In this document: one piece after another, positions 1 through 10,196 of the stretch | Layout: each line of letters starts with the position of its first letter | How positions within the stretch are numbered: the stretch's first letter is position 1 | From: Spirochaetota bacterium | GTDB lineage: Bacteria; Spirochaetota; UBA4802; JAFGJZ01 | Assembly: GCA_016934935.1 (NCBI GenBank) | Contig: JAFGRW010000038.1 | Location: 28,328-92,327, forward strand | Reading direction: 5' to 3' | Length of the DNA stretch: 64,000 nt | Position numbers and translations under genes: made by a program | Notes under the pieces: generated by a model | Told to the model about the DNA's origin: nothing | What the model saw: the letters and a program-made list of their open reading frames with translations, nothing else | The model's database searches: none

Positions 1-486
1 GTAAGGGGAGAGGCTAAGAGTGAAATTCTAAAAAAAATCATTGAGTCATCCAGTTATCAGATTCCAAAATCAATGATTGAGAAAGAGAAGGAGTCTATAT
101 TTGCAAGGCTTAAACAGCGGTTTAATCTGAATATTGACGATCAGGCAATGTTTGCTGCTCTTATGGGGATGAGCCCTGAGGATTTTGATAAAAAACTGCT
201 TGATGAGGCTGAGCAGAGCATAAAAACAACGATAACTCTTAGCGAGATTGGTGTAGTTGAAAGTATTGAGGTTTCTGACGATAAATATAAGGAGCATCTT
301 CAAAAAATTGCCGATCAATATCAGAAGGGTCTTGAAGAAATAAGTGAAATATTTGAAAAAAATGGAATGAAGCAGAATGTGTTTTCTGAACTGCTTTTTG
401 ATATGGTGCTGGATTATATTTATGAAAACGCAAAAATAAAGAAAGGCTCTTCGTTATCCATGGAAGAGTTTATGAATCGTCAGTAA
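1..486 (+). CDS. tig: trigger factor, C-terminal part (partial, 5' end outside window)
   Basis: The reading frame is open from base 1 to the stop at 484-486, giving about 161 residues of the end of a longer protein. The ATG at 73 is internal: the residues before it (ending YQIPKSMIE) continue the same helical pattern. Trigger factor is a ribosome-associated chaperone and prolyl isomerase. The visible part matches its helical C-terminal chaperone domain, rich in Glu/Lys/Gln with the 'IP..MIE.E' start of a helical arm. Its place directly before clpP-clpX-lon is the common bacterial tig-clpP-clpX-lon order, which supports the call as much as the sequence does. The N-terminal ribosome-binding and PPIase domains are outside the window. 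Confidence 0.88.
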   Translation, partial: VRGEAKSEILKKIIESSSYQIPKSMIEKEKESIFARLKQRFNLNIDDQAMFAALMGMSPEDFDKKLLDEAEQSIKTTITLSEIGVVESIEVSDDKYKEHLQKIADQYQKGLEEISEIFEKNGMKQNVFSELLFDMVLDYIYENAKIKKGSSLSMEEFMNRQ

Positions 487-511
487 AATTAAGAGAAAAG
501 AGGTTAGTGAT

Positions 512-1099
512 ATGGGTTTAGTACCAATAGTTGTAGAGCAGACTTCCCGTGGAGAAAGATCTTATGATATATATTCTCGTCTTCTAAAAGACAGAATTAT
601 TTTTCTGGGAGAGCAGGTTGATGACCATATTGCCAGCTTGATTGTAGCTCAGCTGCTTTTCCTGGAGGCTGAAGATCCTGAGAAGGATATTTATCTTTAT
701 ATCAACTCTCCCGGAGGCGTTGTCACATCAGGTATGGCCATCTATGATACAATGCAATACATCAAGGCCGATGTGGCGACTCTTTGTGTCGGTCAAGCTG
801 CTTCTATGGCTTCATTGCTGCTTTGTGCCGGAGCGAAAGGGAAACGATCGGCTCTTCCGAATTCAAGAATCATGATCCATCAACCGCTTGGCGGATTCCA
901 GGGACAGGCTTCCGATGTCGAGATTCACGCACGTGAAATGTTGAGTGTGAAATCAAGATTAAACGGTATTATGGCCAATCATACCGGCAAAACCATAGAG
1001 CAGATAGAGGCCGATTCGGATCGTGACAATTTTATGAGTGCTGCTGATGCTCTTGAATATGGTCTAATTGACAGAATTCTTGAGAGAAAGGCTCAATAA
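512..1099 (+). CDS. clpP: ATP-dependent Clp protease proteolytic subunit
   Basis: Encodes a 195-residue serine peptidase that forms the double-heptamer chamber of ClpXP and ClpAP. The catalytic triad is visible: Ser98 in GQAASMAS, His123 in [10 protein letters not shown] and Asp172 in DRDNFMSA. The helix motif [11 protein letters not shown] (residues 64-74) is also present, and the length is that of a normal processed-type ClpP. The ATG at 512 has an AGAGG ribosome site upstream. It lies 25 bases after tig and 129 bases before clpX, so all three probably share transcription. Nothing looks unusual. Confidence 0.97.
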   Translation: MGLVPIVVEQTSRGERSYDIYSRLLKDRIIFLGEQVDDHIASLIVAQLLFLEAEDPEKDIYLYINSPGGVVTSGMAIYDTMQYIKADVATLCVGQAASMASLLLCAGAKGKRSALPNSRIMIHQPLGGFQGQASDVEIHAREMLSVKSRLNGIMANHTGKTIEQIEADSDRDNFMSAADALEYGLIDRILERKAQ

Positions 1100-1228
1100 T
1101 CCGATTGTAACAATAATATGATATTTTTTCCATGTAAAAGGAGTATCTGATTTAAATATGAGTAGTGTTTCAGTTAGATCCGGTTTACGGGTTGGCTGAC
1201 CTTGCTGATGCATGGAAATGGAGTAAAA

Positions 1229-2485
1229 ATGGCAAAAAAAACAAAAGATGAAAACGAACTGATCTGTTCATTTTGTGGTAAAAACCAGGAAGTTGTAAAA
1301 AAACTGGTGGCAGGACCAGGAGTTTTTATATGTGACGAGTGTATTGAACTTTGCAACGAAATTCTTGAAGAAGATCTGGTTTCAGACGATCAGATTGGTT
1401 CAATCGAGTCTCTTCCAAAACCGGCTCAATTAAAGGCGGTACTTGATCAATATGTAATTGGTCAGGAACCAGCAAAAAAGGTATTATCCGTAGCTGTTTA
1501 TAACCATTATAAACGAATTATTTCCAATAAGAAGTTGCATAAAGATGATGTCGAGATTGAAAAGAGTAATATTCTTCTTGTTGGGCCGACAGGTACAGGA
1601 AAAACACTTTTAGCTCAGACTCTGGCAAGAACTCTCAGGGTTCCTTTCGCGATAGCCGACGCGACCTCTTTAACAGAAGCCGGTTATGTTGGTGAAGATG
1701 TCGAAAATATTCTTTTGCGGCTTATACGTAATGCCGACGGTGATATTGAAAAGGCGGAGTCGGGTATAATATATATCGATGAAGTAGACAAGATTACAAG
1801 GATGTCAGAGAATCGTTCTATTACCCGGGATGTGTCGGGAGAGGGCGTACAGCAGGCTCTTTTGAAATTGATAGAAGGCACTGTAGCAAATGTTCCTCCA
1901 CAGGGTGGGCGTAAGCACCCGCATCAGGAGTATCTGACAATAAACACAAAAAATATCCTTTTTATATGCGGCGGTGCATTTATTGGTCTCGAGAAGATAA
2001 TCCAGGGACGTATTGCTACAAAAGTAATTGGTTTTGATGCCGAGATAAAAACAAAGAAAGAGCTCAAACTTACAGGACTACTGTCTCATATGCAGGTGGA
2101 CGATCTTGTAAAGTTTGGCCTGATTCCAGAGTTGATTGGACGCCTTCCTGTATTTGCAGCTCTTGACGAACTTGATGCTGATATACTTAAGCGGATACTC
2201 ACCGAGCCCAAGAATGCCCTTATCAGACAGTATAAGAAGATGTTTGAACTTGAGGATGTTGAGTTGGAGTTTACAGACGAGGCCATACGGGAAATCGCCG
2301 ATATCGCCATTGCCCGCGAGACTGGTGCGCGCGGCTTGCGGTCGGTTCTTGAGATGATAATGGTTGATCTTATGTATGATGTTCCTTCAAAAGAGGATGT
2401 AAAAAAGATAATCATTAATGCCGAGGTTGTACGAGGTAACGAAAAACCGAAACTAGAGCAGAATAAGACAAAAAAATCAGCCTGA
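1229..2485 (+). CDS. clpX: ATP-dependent Clp protease ATP-binding subunit ClpX
   Basis: Hexameric AAA+ unfoldase that feeds substrates to ClpP. An N-terminal zinc-binding domain has Cys13, Cys16, Cys35 and Cys38. It is followed by Walker A GPTGTGKT, the pore-loop motif GYVGEDVE, Walker [11 protein letters not shown] and the C-terminal sensor region with ETGARGLR. The frame is open from an ATG at 1202, but I prefer the ATG at 1229 (MAKKTKDEN). A GGAG lies just before it, and the extra nine residues are unlike ClpX. The resulting 418 residues is typical. lon follows after 16 bases. Confidence 0.97.
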   Translation: MAKKTKDENELICSFCGKNQEVVKKLVAGPGVFICDECIELCNEILEEDLVSDDQIGSIESLPKPAQLKAVLDQYVIGQEPAKKVLSVAVYNHYKRIISNKKLHKDDVEIEKSNILLVGPTGTGKTLLAQTLARTLRVPFAIADATSLTEAGYVGEDVENILLRLIRNADGDIEKAESGIIYIDEVDKITRMSENRSITRDVSGEGVQQALLKLIEGTVANVPPQGGRKHPHQEYLTINTKNILFICGGAFIGLEKIIQGRIATKVIGFDAEIKTKKELKLTGLLSHMQVDDLVKFGLIPELIGRLPVFAALDELDADILKRILTEPKNALIRQYKKMFELEDVELEFTDEAIREIADIAIARETGARGLRSVLEMIMVDLMYDVPSKEDVKKIIINAEVVRGNEKPKLEQNKTKKSA

Positions 2486-2501
2486 AAAAGGAGAGTCTTC
2501 T

Positions 2502-4916
2502 GTGCCTGTTAAAATAGACGAAAAAAAAAGATATCCGTTAATGCCATTGCGCGATGTTGTTGTTTTTCCGCATATGGTTATTCCTCTCTTTGTTGGTCGT
2601 GACAAATCTGTCAGTGCTCTTGACGAGGCCATGAAGAGTGATCGCCTCGTAGTTCTCGCGGCACAGATTGACCCTAAAATTTCCGAACCTGAAGGTAAGG
2701 ATGTCTACTCTGTTGGAACAATTTGTGAAATTCTGCAAATGCTTAAACTTCCTAACGGCACGATAAAAGTTCTGGTCGAGGGTATTACCCGTGTTTATCT
2801 TACCGAGTTTTATAGCGACGAGAAAATTTATCGTACAGACATACGTCTTTTTGACTACACATCGGAATATAATGCGGATTTATCTGAAAAAAGATCCCTG
2901 CTTTTGACTAAATTCGAAAAATATATTTCGTCTAATCGTAAAATACCCAAGGAAGCTATCAAAACTGTATCATCCATAGAGGATATTTCGCATCTTGTCG
3001 ATGCTGTGGCAGCGCATATAAATATGCGTCTTGAACTTCGACAAAATCTAATAGAGCTTGCTGACCCGGAGAAGCGAATTGATCGTATGATCGAGCTTAT
3101 CGACGGCGCAATTGAAGTACTTGAACTTGAAAAGAAGATTCAGGGCCAGGTTCGTAAACAGATGGAAAAGACTCAAAAAGATTACTATCTTAACGAACAA
3201 ATGAAGATAATCAAGCGTGAACTCAATAATGGAGACGATGAGCTTGACGAGATAGAAGAGTTAAAGAAAGAGATTTCCGCAGAACACATGCCTGAAGAGA
3301 TTCAGCAGAAAGGTTTGAAAGAGATACGCCGTCTGGAGAAAATGCCTCCTCTTTCGGCAGAATCTGCCGTCGTGCGCAATTATATAGAATGGCTAAAAGA
3401 TATGCCATGGACTAAAAGTACAGAAGATAATAGTGATATTTCGAAGGCAAAAGAGATTCTGGATGGCGACCACTACGGTCTTGAAGAGGTCAAGGAAAGA
3501 ATACTTGAGTTCATCGCAGTGCGTCATCTTTCGAAATCAATTCGTGGTCCAATAATCTGTTTTGTGGGGCCTCCGGGAGTTGGTAAAACTTCACTGGGGC
3601 GTTCGGTAGCTAACGCATTAAACCGCAAGTTTATCCGTATCTCTCTTGGAGGGGTCAGGGATGAAGCCGAAATAAGAGGACATAGAAGAACGTATGTGGG
3701 GTCAATGCCCGGAAAGATTATTCAGGCTATAAAAAAGGCTGGAACGCGTAACCCTGTAATTCTGCTTGATGAAGTCGATAAGATGTCTACCGACTTTAGA
3801 GGCGATCCGTCTTCAGCACTGTTAGAGGTTCTTGACCCTGAACAGAATAGTACTTTTGTTGACCACTATATAGAGGTTCCGTATGATCTTTCAGAGGTGA
3901 TGTTTATAACAACATCGAATGTTCAGCACCAGATTCCTCTTCCTTTGCAGGATCGCATGGAGATAATCGAGATATCAAGTTATACTGAAGATGAAAAACT
4001 CAATATAGCTCGTAAATATTTGCTGCCAAAGCAGCTGCAATCAAACGGAATTACCGAAAAACACTTAAGTTTGTCTGATGAGCAGATTTTATATATTATA
4101 CGTCACTATACAAGAGAGTCCGGCGTACGTAATCTTGAACGTACTATTGGCAAAATTTGTCGCAAGACCGCTCGCGAAGTAGTTGAAAAAGGTGACGGCT
4201 TCGAACAGATAATTGATCAGGAAGCCGTGCGACGTTTGTTGGGACCGATAGTTTTCAAATATGGAGAAAAAGAGAAGTTTAACGATATAGGTCTTGCTAA
4301 CGGTCTTGCATGGACTGCTGTTGGGGGAGACGTGATGCAGATTGAGGCATCCCTTATCCCCGGAAAGGGACAGCTTATGCTTACAGGAAAGCTGGGTGAG
4401 GTTATGCAGGAATCGGCTCAGGCTGCGTATACATATGTTAAAGCTAACAGCACTTTTTACAGTATCGAGCCCAAGCTTATTTCCGAGAATGATCTGCATC
4501 TACATGTACCCGAGGGGGCTATTCCAAAAGATGGACCTTCTGCCGGTATTACGATGGCTGTTGTTATAGCATCTTTGTACAGCAGAATACCAGTTAAGTG
4601 TGATGTTGCCATGACTGGAGAGATAACGCTTAGAGGAAAGGTTTTGCCGATAGGGGGATTAAAAGAAAAGGTTCTTGCTGCGCATAGAGCCGGTATAAAA
4701 TGTATTATAATTCCCGAAGATAACCGAAAGGATCTTGAAAAGATTCCGGCAAATATTTTATCCGAACTTAGTATTCATCCTGTATCTAAAATGGAGGAGG
4801 TTCTGTTCCTGGCTCTTGAAACCCCGCAAGATTTCTTTATAAAAGAGGATTTTCGAAAGGAGCTTTTTGCCAGAATGGAAAACTGTGATTCAGGAAGAGT
4901 TGAGATTCAAAATTAA
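2502..4916 (+). CDS. lon: ATP-dependent protease Lon
   Basis: An 804-residue LonA-type protease. The N-terminal substrate domain starts RYPLMPLRDVVVFPHM. A coiled middle region leads to the AAA+ module with Walker A GPPGVGKT (355-362) and Walker B VILLDEVDK. The C-terminal serine-lysine protease domain has Ser680 in KDGPSAG and Lys723 in GGLKEK, 43 residues apart as in E. coli Lon. Translation starts at a GTG (2502) with AAGGAGAG placed 7 bases before. It closes the tig-clpP-clpX-lon run and faces the convergent methyltransferase gene. No clear intrinsic terminator is visible in the 66-base gap after it. Confidence 0.97.
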   Translation: MPVKIDEKKRYPLMPLRDVVVFPHMVIPLFVGRDKSVSALDEAMKSDRLVVLAAQIDPKISEPEGKDVYSVGTICEILQMLKLPNGTIKVLVEGITRVYLTEFYSDEKIYRTDIRLFDYTSEYNADLSEKRSLLLTKFEKYISSNRKIPKEAIKTVSSIEDISHLVDAVAAHINMRLELRQNLIELADPEKRIDRMIELIDGAIEVLELEKKIQGQVRKQMEKTQKDYYLNEQMKIIKRELNNGDDELDEIEELKKEISAEHMPEEIQQKGLKEIRRLEKMPPLSAESAVVRNYIEWLKDMPWTKSTEDNSDISKAKEILDGDHYGLEEVKERILEFIAVRHLSKSIRGPIICFVGPPGVGKTSLGRSVANALNRKFIRISLGGVRDEAEIRGHRRTYVGSMPGKIIQAIKKAGTRNPVILLDEVDKMSTDFRGDPSSALLEVLDPEQNSTFVDHYIEVPYDLSEVMFITTSNVQHQIPLPLQDRMEIIEISSYTEDEKLNIARKYLLPKQLQSNGITEKHLSLSDEQILYIIRHYTRESGVRNLERTIGKICRKTAREVVEKGDGFEQIIDQEAVRRLLGPIVFKYGEKEKFNDIGLANGLAWTAVGGDVMQIEASLIPGKGQLMLTGKLGEVMQESAQAAYTYVKANSTFYSIEPKLISENDLHLHVPEGAIPKDGPSAGITMAVVIASLYSRIPVKCDVAMTGEITLRGKVLPIGGLKEKVLAAHRAGIKCIIIPEDNRKDLEKIPANILSELSIHPVSKMEEVLFLALETPQDFFIKEDFRKELFARMENCDSGRVEIQN

Positions 4917-4982
4917 AGAAGAGCTGCATATATATTTAGTAATAAAAACTTATAAGAATTGTTATAAAAATCGTAAATATTT

Positions 4983-5738
4983 TTAAAACGGTTTTTCCAT
5001 TACCAGTATCATTTTGTTTGAAAACTGGTGAAACCTTTCTTTCATCGAATTCGCAAAACGGTCAATTATTTTAAATCCGGCGTCTTTAACGAATTTTTCT
5101 ATCTCTTTCTGATAATAGGCCCTCATCGTGTGCCGGTCTTCCAGTCTCTTTACCTTTCCCATGCTGAATACATGATAATTGTAAAAAACATCAACGATTG
5201 TTCGGGGTTGTTTTTCAGTTAAGGTAAAGCCCCTTTCGCGGACAATCTTGTTATCGTGTGCGTAAGTTGTGGAAACATGACTGAGAGGTTTATGTTCAAT
5301 TTTATGCAGAGGGTAAGCGTTCCATATTTCGAACATGGCAAGTCCGCCCGGCTTTAGTGAACGGTACGTATTACACATAACAGCATCTATATCCTTGTTG
5401 GTAAGCATATAGTTGAAAGATCCGAAAAGGCAAATTACCATATCAAACCGATTAAAATAATCAAAGTTATTCATGGAGCCTATTTCGTAACTGATGTTTA
5501 CCCCATTGCGTTTTTTAGCGTTTTCGATCATTTCGGAAGAGTTGTCAATGCCGTGGCATAAGAACCCCTCTTTTGAAAGCAGAGCAAGATGCTCACCAGT
5601 GCCGCAGCCGAGATCAAGTATGCGAGATCGTGAGTTTCGTGGAAGCAGCTGTTTGATCAGTCCAACATCATTTGATATGTTACGGTGCTTGTTTTCGATA
5701 TAAAAGTAGTGTTCTGCTAAATCGGAATAAAGTTTCAT
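4983..5738 (-). CDS. class I SAM-dependent methyltransferase
   Basis: A 251-residue protein with the Rossmann-fold SAM-binding motif I ILDLGCGTGEHLALL near residue 40 and acidic motif II (HGIDNSSEMI), then the 'MVICLFGSFNYM' strand. The substrate cannot be read from sequence; small-molecule, tRNA or protein targets are all possible. Its ATG overlaps the stop of ptsI by one base (TAATG), so the two are translationally coupled and made from one transcript. Why a methyltransferase is tied to PTS enzyme I is unclear. Confidence 0.8.
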   Translation of the reverse strand: MKLYSDLAEHYFYIENKHRNISNDVGLIKQLLPRNSRSRILDLGCGTGEHLALLSKEGFLCHGIDNSSEMIENAKKRNGVNISYEIGSMNNFDYFNRFDMVICLFGSFNYMLTNKDIDAVMCNTYRSLKPGGLAMFEIWNAYPLHKIEHKPLSHVSTTYAHDNKIVRERGFTLTEKQPRTIVDVFYNYHVFSMGKVKRLEDRHTMRAYYQKEIEKFVKDAGFKIIDRFANSMKERFHQFSNKMILVMEKPF

Positions 5739-7483
5739 TATTTTACCAGATTCGGAAACTTCTCCCTAACATAGTTTTGTAAATAGCTGTCGGCGTCAGA
5801 AGTCGTTTCAATATTCATTAGAGTATCGACAAGTTCTTCACACTCCTTTATAGTTACAGATCTTATTATTCTCTTAACAGGGTACATATATGTCGAAGCC
5901 ATTGATAATGTTCTAAATCCCAGTCCTAAAAGTACCATTGTATAGAGCGGCTCACCGGCTATTTCTCCGCAAACAGAGACGGGGACGCCTTTTTTAATGC
6001 TGGATTCATTGATCAGTTGCAGCATTTTCAGTACGGAAAGGTCTACCGGATTATAAAGATAGGCAACTTGTTCTCCGATACGATCAACAGCCAGTGTGTA
6101 TTGAACCAAATCATTTGTTCCAACAGAAAAGAAATCAGAATATTTTGCCAGTAATTCCGAATTGATAGCTGCAGACGGAACCTCGATCATGATACCCAGT
6201 TGAATGTTTTCATCAAAATCCTTTTTTTCTTTTCTCAGTTCGTCTTTAATTTCATTGGTTATTTTACGAGCCCATATTATCTCTTCCACAGTAGAAATCA
6301 TAGGAAACATAAGCTTTACATTTTTTTTGTGACTGGCACGTAATATTGCCCGCAGCTGCGTTCTGAACATGTCTTCGTTTGCCAGAGAAAAACGAATGGC
6401 ACGACAGCCGAGAAAAGGGTTACGCTCTTTATACTGTTCGGTAAAGCCGTAAACCTTGTCACCACCTACATCTATTGTACGTATTGTAACCGAAGCAGGA
6501 TAGAAGAAGTTGACTACTTTCATGTATTGCTGATATTGAGTTTCTTCATCAGAGAGAAAGCTGTCCATGAAAAGAAATTCAGAACGGTAAAGGCCTATGC
6601 CTTCTGCCCCATGATCCTGAATTTGGCTCATCTCTTCAGGAAGCTCAATATTGCCAAAAATTTTTATCTCGGTATCATCAAGAGTAACAGAGGGGAGATG
6701 AGTTAGTTTTGATAATTCATGTTCTAAAAGGAGTAACTCTTGTTGTTGGGTTACATAATCACGAATTTCATCTTTGGTCGGATTGACCAGAATAATCCCT
6801 TTTACACCGTCTACAATAACCCGGTCACCATTTTTAATGTTGGATGTGCCGTTTCGTGTGCCTACAATAGCTGGGATTTCGAGCGCGCGAGCAATTATTG
6901 CGGTATGAGAGGTTTTACCCCCGGCGTTTGTAACAAAGGCCAGGACATTGTCTCGATCGAGTAGCGCTGTGTCAGAAGGAGTAAGTTCTGCAGCGAAAAC
7001 GATTACCTCTTCATCAAGTTTGGCAAGTGTGGTATGCTCAACCTCTTGTAAATTGGCAATCAAACGTTTATGTATATCAGAAATATCAAGAATTCTTTCT
7101 CGTAGATAATCATCTTCAATCGAATCGAGGCTTTTTATGAGCTCTAAAGAGATATCATTTAAAATCCATTCAACATTTTTTTTCTCATCACGAACCTGAT
7201 CGATGGCTTTCTGTTCGATCATTGGATCTTCAAGAACCATAAGGTGACTTGTAAAAATATCGGCCAGATCCTTTGTGAGGCTTCTGGCTACCTGAGACTG
7301 AATTCCGACGATCTCTTTTTTCGTTTTTGCCAGTGCGTCCTCGAACCGTTCAATTTCTCCCTGAATCTCTGCATCCGTAATATGATACTTTGGGATAACA
7401 ACTTTTGTACCCTTGAACAAGAAGGCTTTACCAATGCGTATTCCAGGAGATGCGGTTATTCCTCTGATTATTTTATCTGGCAT
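5738..7483 (-). CDS. ptsI: phosphoenolpyruvate-protein phosphotransferase (PTS enzyme I)
   Basis: A 581-residue enzyme I that takes phosphate from phosphoenolpyruvate and passes it to HPr. The active histidine is His193 in GGKTSHTAIIARAL. The C-terminal PEP-binding barrel shows GLYRSEFLFM, DVGGDK, GIMIEVPSAA and GTNDLVQYTLAVDR. There is no N-terminal GAF domain, so it is the ordinary EI form, not EI-Ntr (PtsP). Its likely partner HPr is encoded 20 kb away at 27042 beside hprK and sigma-54 genes. No sugar-specific EII gene is in the window, which fits a mainly regulatory PTS. A sigma-70-like promoter lies just upstream. Confidence 0.96.
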   Translation of the reverse strand: MPDKIIRGITASPGIRIGKAFLFKGTKVVIPKYHITDAEIQGEIERFEDALAKTKKEIVGIQSQVARSLTKDLADIFTSHLMVLEDPMIEQKAIDQVRDEKKNVEWILNDISLELIKSLDSIEDDYLRERILDISDIHKRLIANLQEVEHTTLAKLDEEVIVFAAELTPSDTALLDRDNVLAFVTNAGGKTSHTAIIARALEIPAIVGTRNGTSNIKNGDRVIVDGVKGIILVNPTKDEIRDYVTQQQELLLLEHELSKLTHLPSVTLDDTEIKIFGNIELPEEMSQIQDHGAEGIGLYRSEFLFMDSFLSDEETQYQQYMKVVNFFYPASVTIRTIDVGGDKVYGFTEQYKERNPFLGCRAIRFSLANEDMFRTQLRAILRASHKKNVKLMFPMISTVEEIIWARKITNEIKDELRKEKKDFDENIQLGIMIEVPSAAINSELLAKYSDFFSVGTNDLVQYTLAVDRIGEQVAYLYNPVDLSVLKMLQLINESSIKKGVPVSVCGEIAGEPLYTMVLLGLGFRTLSMASTYMYPVKRIIRSVTIKECEELVDTLMNIETTSDADSYLQNYVREKFPNLVK

Positions 7484-7518
7484 GAATATTTTCCGATTAG
7501 AATGATTTACGCAATGGT

Positions 7519-7547
7519 AATTTATTTTTAAAAAACATGTTTGTCAA
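7519..7547 (-). promoter_or_regulatory. putative sigma-70-type promoter of ptsI
   Basis: Read on the minus strand: TTGACA (7547-7542), 17-base spacer, TAAATT (7524-7519), about 35 bases before the ptsI start. The -35 is perfect and the -10 matches 4 of 6. Confidence 0.5.
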
Positions 7548-7595
7548 GTTAATAATATCAAAGTACTAAAAGCAATTTTAGCGTTAAAATGGCGC

Positions 7596-8789
7596 CTAAT
7601 ATGGCTCTTTAAGAAGTCGCTTGCTGAAAAACCGTATGCCAAACAGGCCGGCCGGAGCTGTGAAAAGTATCGATATTACCGCAATAGCCAAAATCTCTGA
7701 GCCAGACGGAATACCGTTCGCCAGAGCTACTCCTCCGAGTGCCGCCTGAACAGTCGCTTTTGGCATATAGGCTATAGCACAAAATATACGTTCTTTATAA
7801 TTCAGACTACTGAACGATGTAGCAAGAATAACCCCTGCAGCTCTGAAAAGTAACCCAATGGATATTACGATAAGCCCTTTTAAGCCGGCTTTGTATGCGA
7901 CCGAAATATCCAGAGAAAATCCGATCAGTACAAAAAGAATTATTTCGGCAATGATCCATATGTGTGAAAGTTTATTGGCAAGCTCATTAGCAATTTTTTC
8001 GTGACGTTCGAGTAGAATAAACCCGCAGGTCATTATTCCTAAAAGCGCAGCGAAATGAAGTAAATTACCTGTCTCGACAAGCAATGTTGCGAATATCAAA
8101 ATAATAAGGGTCTTTTCAGTGGCTCTGATTTTCTCATGGTGATGCTTGAACCATGCCCCCAGAAAAAGCCCTGTTATGATACCGGAACCGATACCGACTA
8201 CCAAAGATATCGGAACGAAAAGAACTGCATTTGCCGCGGAGGTTTCGTTGTTTGTTGAAAGACCTAAAAAAACCGAAAAGAGAGTTATTGCCAGCACGTC
8301 ATCTGCAGAAGCTCCAGCCATGATTATTGTGGGAACTTCTTTATGCCCCCGGTTTTTTAGATCCAGCATGGATGGTATAACGACTGCCGGTGATACTGCC
8401 GAAAGCATAAAGGCGGTTAGACCGCTTATTTCCCAACTAAAACCAAAAAAATAGCGGATAGTAAATATAAGAGCAGTTCCCTCCACAAGACACGGTATAA
8501 AGGCCATCAGAAGAGCCGATTTTCCGACTTTTTTCAAAACTTCGCGATGTATTCCAAGACCGGCACGTAAGAGGATAACAATCAGGGCAAAAGACTTTAG
8601 ATAAGGTTCGAGCTCATAGATAACAGGATCACTGTATGGCCGTATGGCTACTGAGCATATCATTCCGAAAATAACCATGCCTAAAACAGGGGGCATTTTT
8701 ATTTTGGAAAACAACCGGCTGAAAAACCATCCGCCACCGAGTATTATCGCAAGTAATGTGTTAATCTGCAGGTTCAAATTTTCTTCCAA
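7596..8789 (-). CDS. cation/proton antiporter (Na+/H+ exchanger-type membrane protein)
   Basis: A 397-residue integral membrane protein with about 11-12 hydrophobic segments. The layout is that of the CPA Na+/H+ exchanger superfamily: PPVLGMVIFGMI in an early helix, the central SADDVLAITLF, and LIGFSLDI / AALGGVALANG late in the protein. The acidic pair in SADDVL corresponds to the ion-binding helix of this superfamily. The ion specificity is inferred only. The frame begins at a TTG (8789) without a clear ribosome site, so the true start is uncertain. It follows argC by 63 bases on the same strand. No regulatory RCK/TrkA domain is attached. Confidence 0.82.
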   Translation of the reverse strand: MEENLNLQINTLLAIILGGGWFFSRLFSKIKMPPVLGMVIFGMICSVAIRPYSDPVIYELEPYLKSFALIVILLRAGLGIHREVLKKVGKSALLMAFIPCLVEGTALIFTIRYFFGFSWEISGLTAFMLSAVSPAVVIPSMLDLKNRGHKEVPTIIMAGASADDVLAITLFSVFLGLSTNNETSAANAVLFVPISLVVGIGSGIITGLFLGAWFKHHHEKIRATEKTLIILIFATLLVETGNLLHFAALLGIMTCGFILLERHEKIANELANKLSHIWIIAEIILFVLIGFSLDISVAYKAGLKGLIVISIGLLFRAAGVILATSFSSLNYKERIFCAIAYMPKATVQAALGGVALANGIPSGSEILAIAVISILFTAPAGLFGIRFFSKRLLKEPY

Positions 8790-8791
8790 AT

Positions 8792-8812
8792 AATGGTATT
8801 TTTTCGAAGTTC
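8792..8812 (+). repeat. copy A of a short intergenic motif (also near 19237)
   Basis: Twenty-one bases running from AATGGTAT to CGAAGTTC in the argC-antiporter gap. They match 20 of 21 positions of 19237-19257 in an unrelated gap; the core TCGAAGTTC recurs at 53315. A palindrome CTTTGCAAAG follows shortly after. Confidence 0.55.
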
Positions 8813-8852
8813 CTTCATGTTGCTTTGCAAAGAATTCTCTGTTAACCTCTCA

Positions 8853-9899
8853 TCACGGGTAGTTGGACGGAAAATCGAGACCGTCTGTTTCGTTTAACCC
8901 CAGCATTATATTCGCGCATTGAACAGCATTTCCGGATTGACCTTTCATCAGATTATCAATTGCCGAAGTTACAAGAAGTTTCCCTGTTCTTTTATCCAGC
9001 AATGGGCGGATAAGACATTCGTTTGAACCTCGTACATAGGCTGTGCCTGGTGATTTATCAGTTATTGTAACAAATGGAGCATCGGCGTAATAGTCTCTGT
9101 ACAGTTTAATGATGGACTCTTGATCAAGAGAAGTATCAATATCGGCGTAGATATTAGATAAGATTCCGCGAGTCATTGGGATAACTTGCGGTACGAAAAA
9201 CAGTTTGTAATTGGTTTTATTTCTTTTATTAATATTCATCTCTACTTCTACAAGATGCTGATGAGAACCTTCGCGATATGTATTAATATTTTCGTATCTT
9301 TGGGGATAAAAATTTGCTGTCCCCGGGTTTTTACCGGCACCGGACACGCCGGATTTGGAATCGCATATTATAGTATCTGTTTTCACAAGTCTGTTTTCAC
9401 AAAGAGGTAAAAGTGGAAGTATAAGTGAAATTGCAAAACAACCTGGATTTCCGACTATTGCCGCTTTTGAAATTTCTTCTCGGTTTTTTTCACATAATCC
9501 ATAAACCGATTTTTCGAGGCATTCTATTGAGTTGTGTTTAGGATTCATGGATTTATTAATCGCGTAAACAGAGTATTCTTCAAAGGTGTCAAAGCGGAAA
9601 TCACCACTGTAATCAATAACTTTTATATCACGTGAAATGAATTCGCCAATAAGGTTCATGCCTGCCTGGTCAGGGGTCGAAAAAAAAGCGATATCTATCT
9701 GTGAATAATCAATTTTCTCAAGGGGCATAACTTCAAGATCGTAATGTTTCTCAAGATGGGGATAAATATCCGCTATTTTCATGCCGGTTTCGTTTTTGGC
9801 AAAAAGCTGTGTAGCCTTTATATGGGGATGCCGTGCCAGAATTTCCAGAAGACCACAGCCGCCAAATCCGGTAGCTCCAATTATTGCCGCTTTTATCAT
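8853..9899 (-). CDS. argC: N-acetyl-gamma-glutamyl-phosphate reductase
   Basis: A 348-residue NADPH-dependent enzyme of arginine synthesis that reduces N-acetylglutamyl phosphate to the semialdehyde. The N-terminal dinucleotide-binding motif is GATGFGGCGLLEIL (residues 8-21). The catalytic cysteine is in VGNPGCFAISLILPLL, and the family signature SGVSGAGKNPG follows. Length fits the type-1 ArgC family. A GGGGAGG ribosome site precedes the ATG. No other arg gene is adjacent, so the pathway genes are scattered. It is divergent from asd, which encodes a homologous reaction type. Confidence 0.95.
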   Translation of the reverse strand: MIKAAIIGATGFGGCGLLEILARHPHIKATQLFAKNETGMKIADIYPHLEKHYDLEVMPLEKIDYSQIDIAFFSTPDQAGMNLIGEFISRDIKVIDYSGDFRFDTFEEYSVYAINKSMNPKHNSIECLEKSVYGLCEKNREEISKAAIVGNPGCFAISLILPLLPLCENRLVKTDTIICDSKSGVSGAGKNPGTANFYPQRYENINTYREGSHQHLVEVEMNINKRNKTNYKLFFVPQVIPMTRGILSNIYADIDTSLDQESIIKLYRDYYADAPFVTITDKSPGTAYVRGSNECLIRPLLDKRTGKLLVTSAIDNLMKGQSGNAVQCANIMLGLNETDGLDFPSNYP

Positions 9900-10196
9900 T
9901 ATATTTCCTCCCCATATTTAAGTGATTATTGACAATTCGTTAAGTAACACATATATACTATCGATTAGTTTATTAACACATCCGGTGTAAAGTATTTTTT
10001 GGCCGGATGTTGATTATTTATTGACATATACGAACTCTGTTTCGAATTTAGTATTGGAAATTAGTTTTTGTTTCAGAAAATTTCGTATAGTTTTTAAAGT
10101 AACGATATTTTGTGATTAAATTTTCTGTGTTTCATGTATTGAAAGTTCACTGTTAATTAAACCGCTTTCGCGGATAAATAAAATGTGGAGATAATG
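9900..10196. other. divergent argC/asd intergenic region with inverted repeat
   Basis: About 300 bases without a gene, AT-rich. An 8-bp perfect inverted repeat ACATCCGG (9978-9985) / CCGGATGT (10003-10010) with a 17-base loop lies mid-gap and could be an operator or a hairpin in either leader. A perfect TTGACA is at 10021-10026 facing asd, but no good -10 follows at normal spacing. I see no small ORF with a ribosome site and no RNA gene. Confidence 0.45.

Noticed and set aside
4342..4569. Open frames in other phases inside lon, clpX, carB and similar genes
   Set aside because: They lie wholly within well-supported genes and have no ribosome sites or family features.
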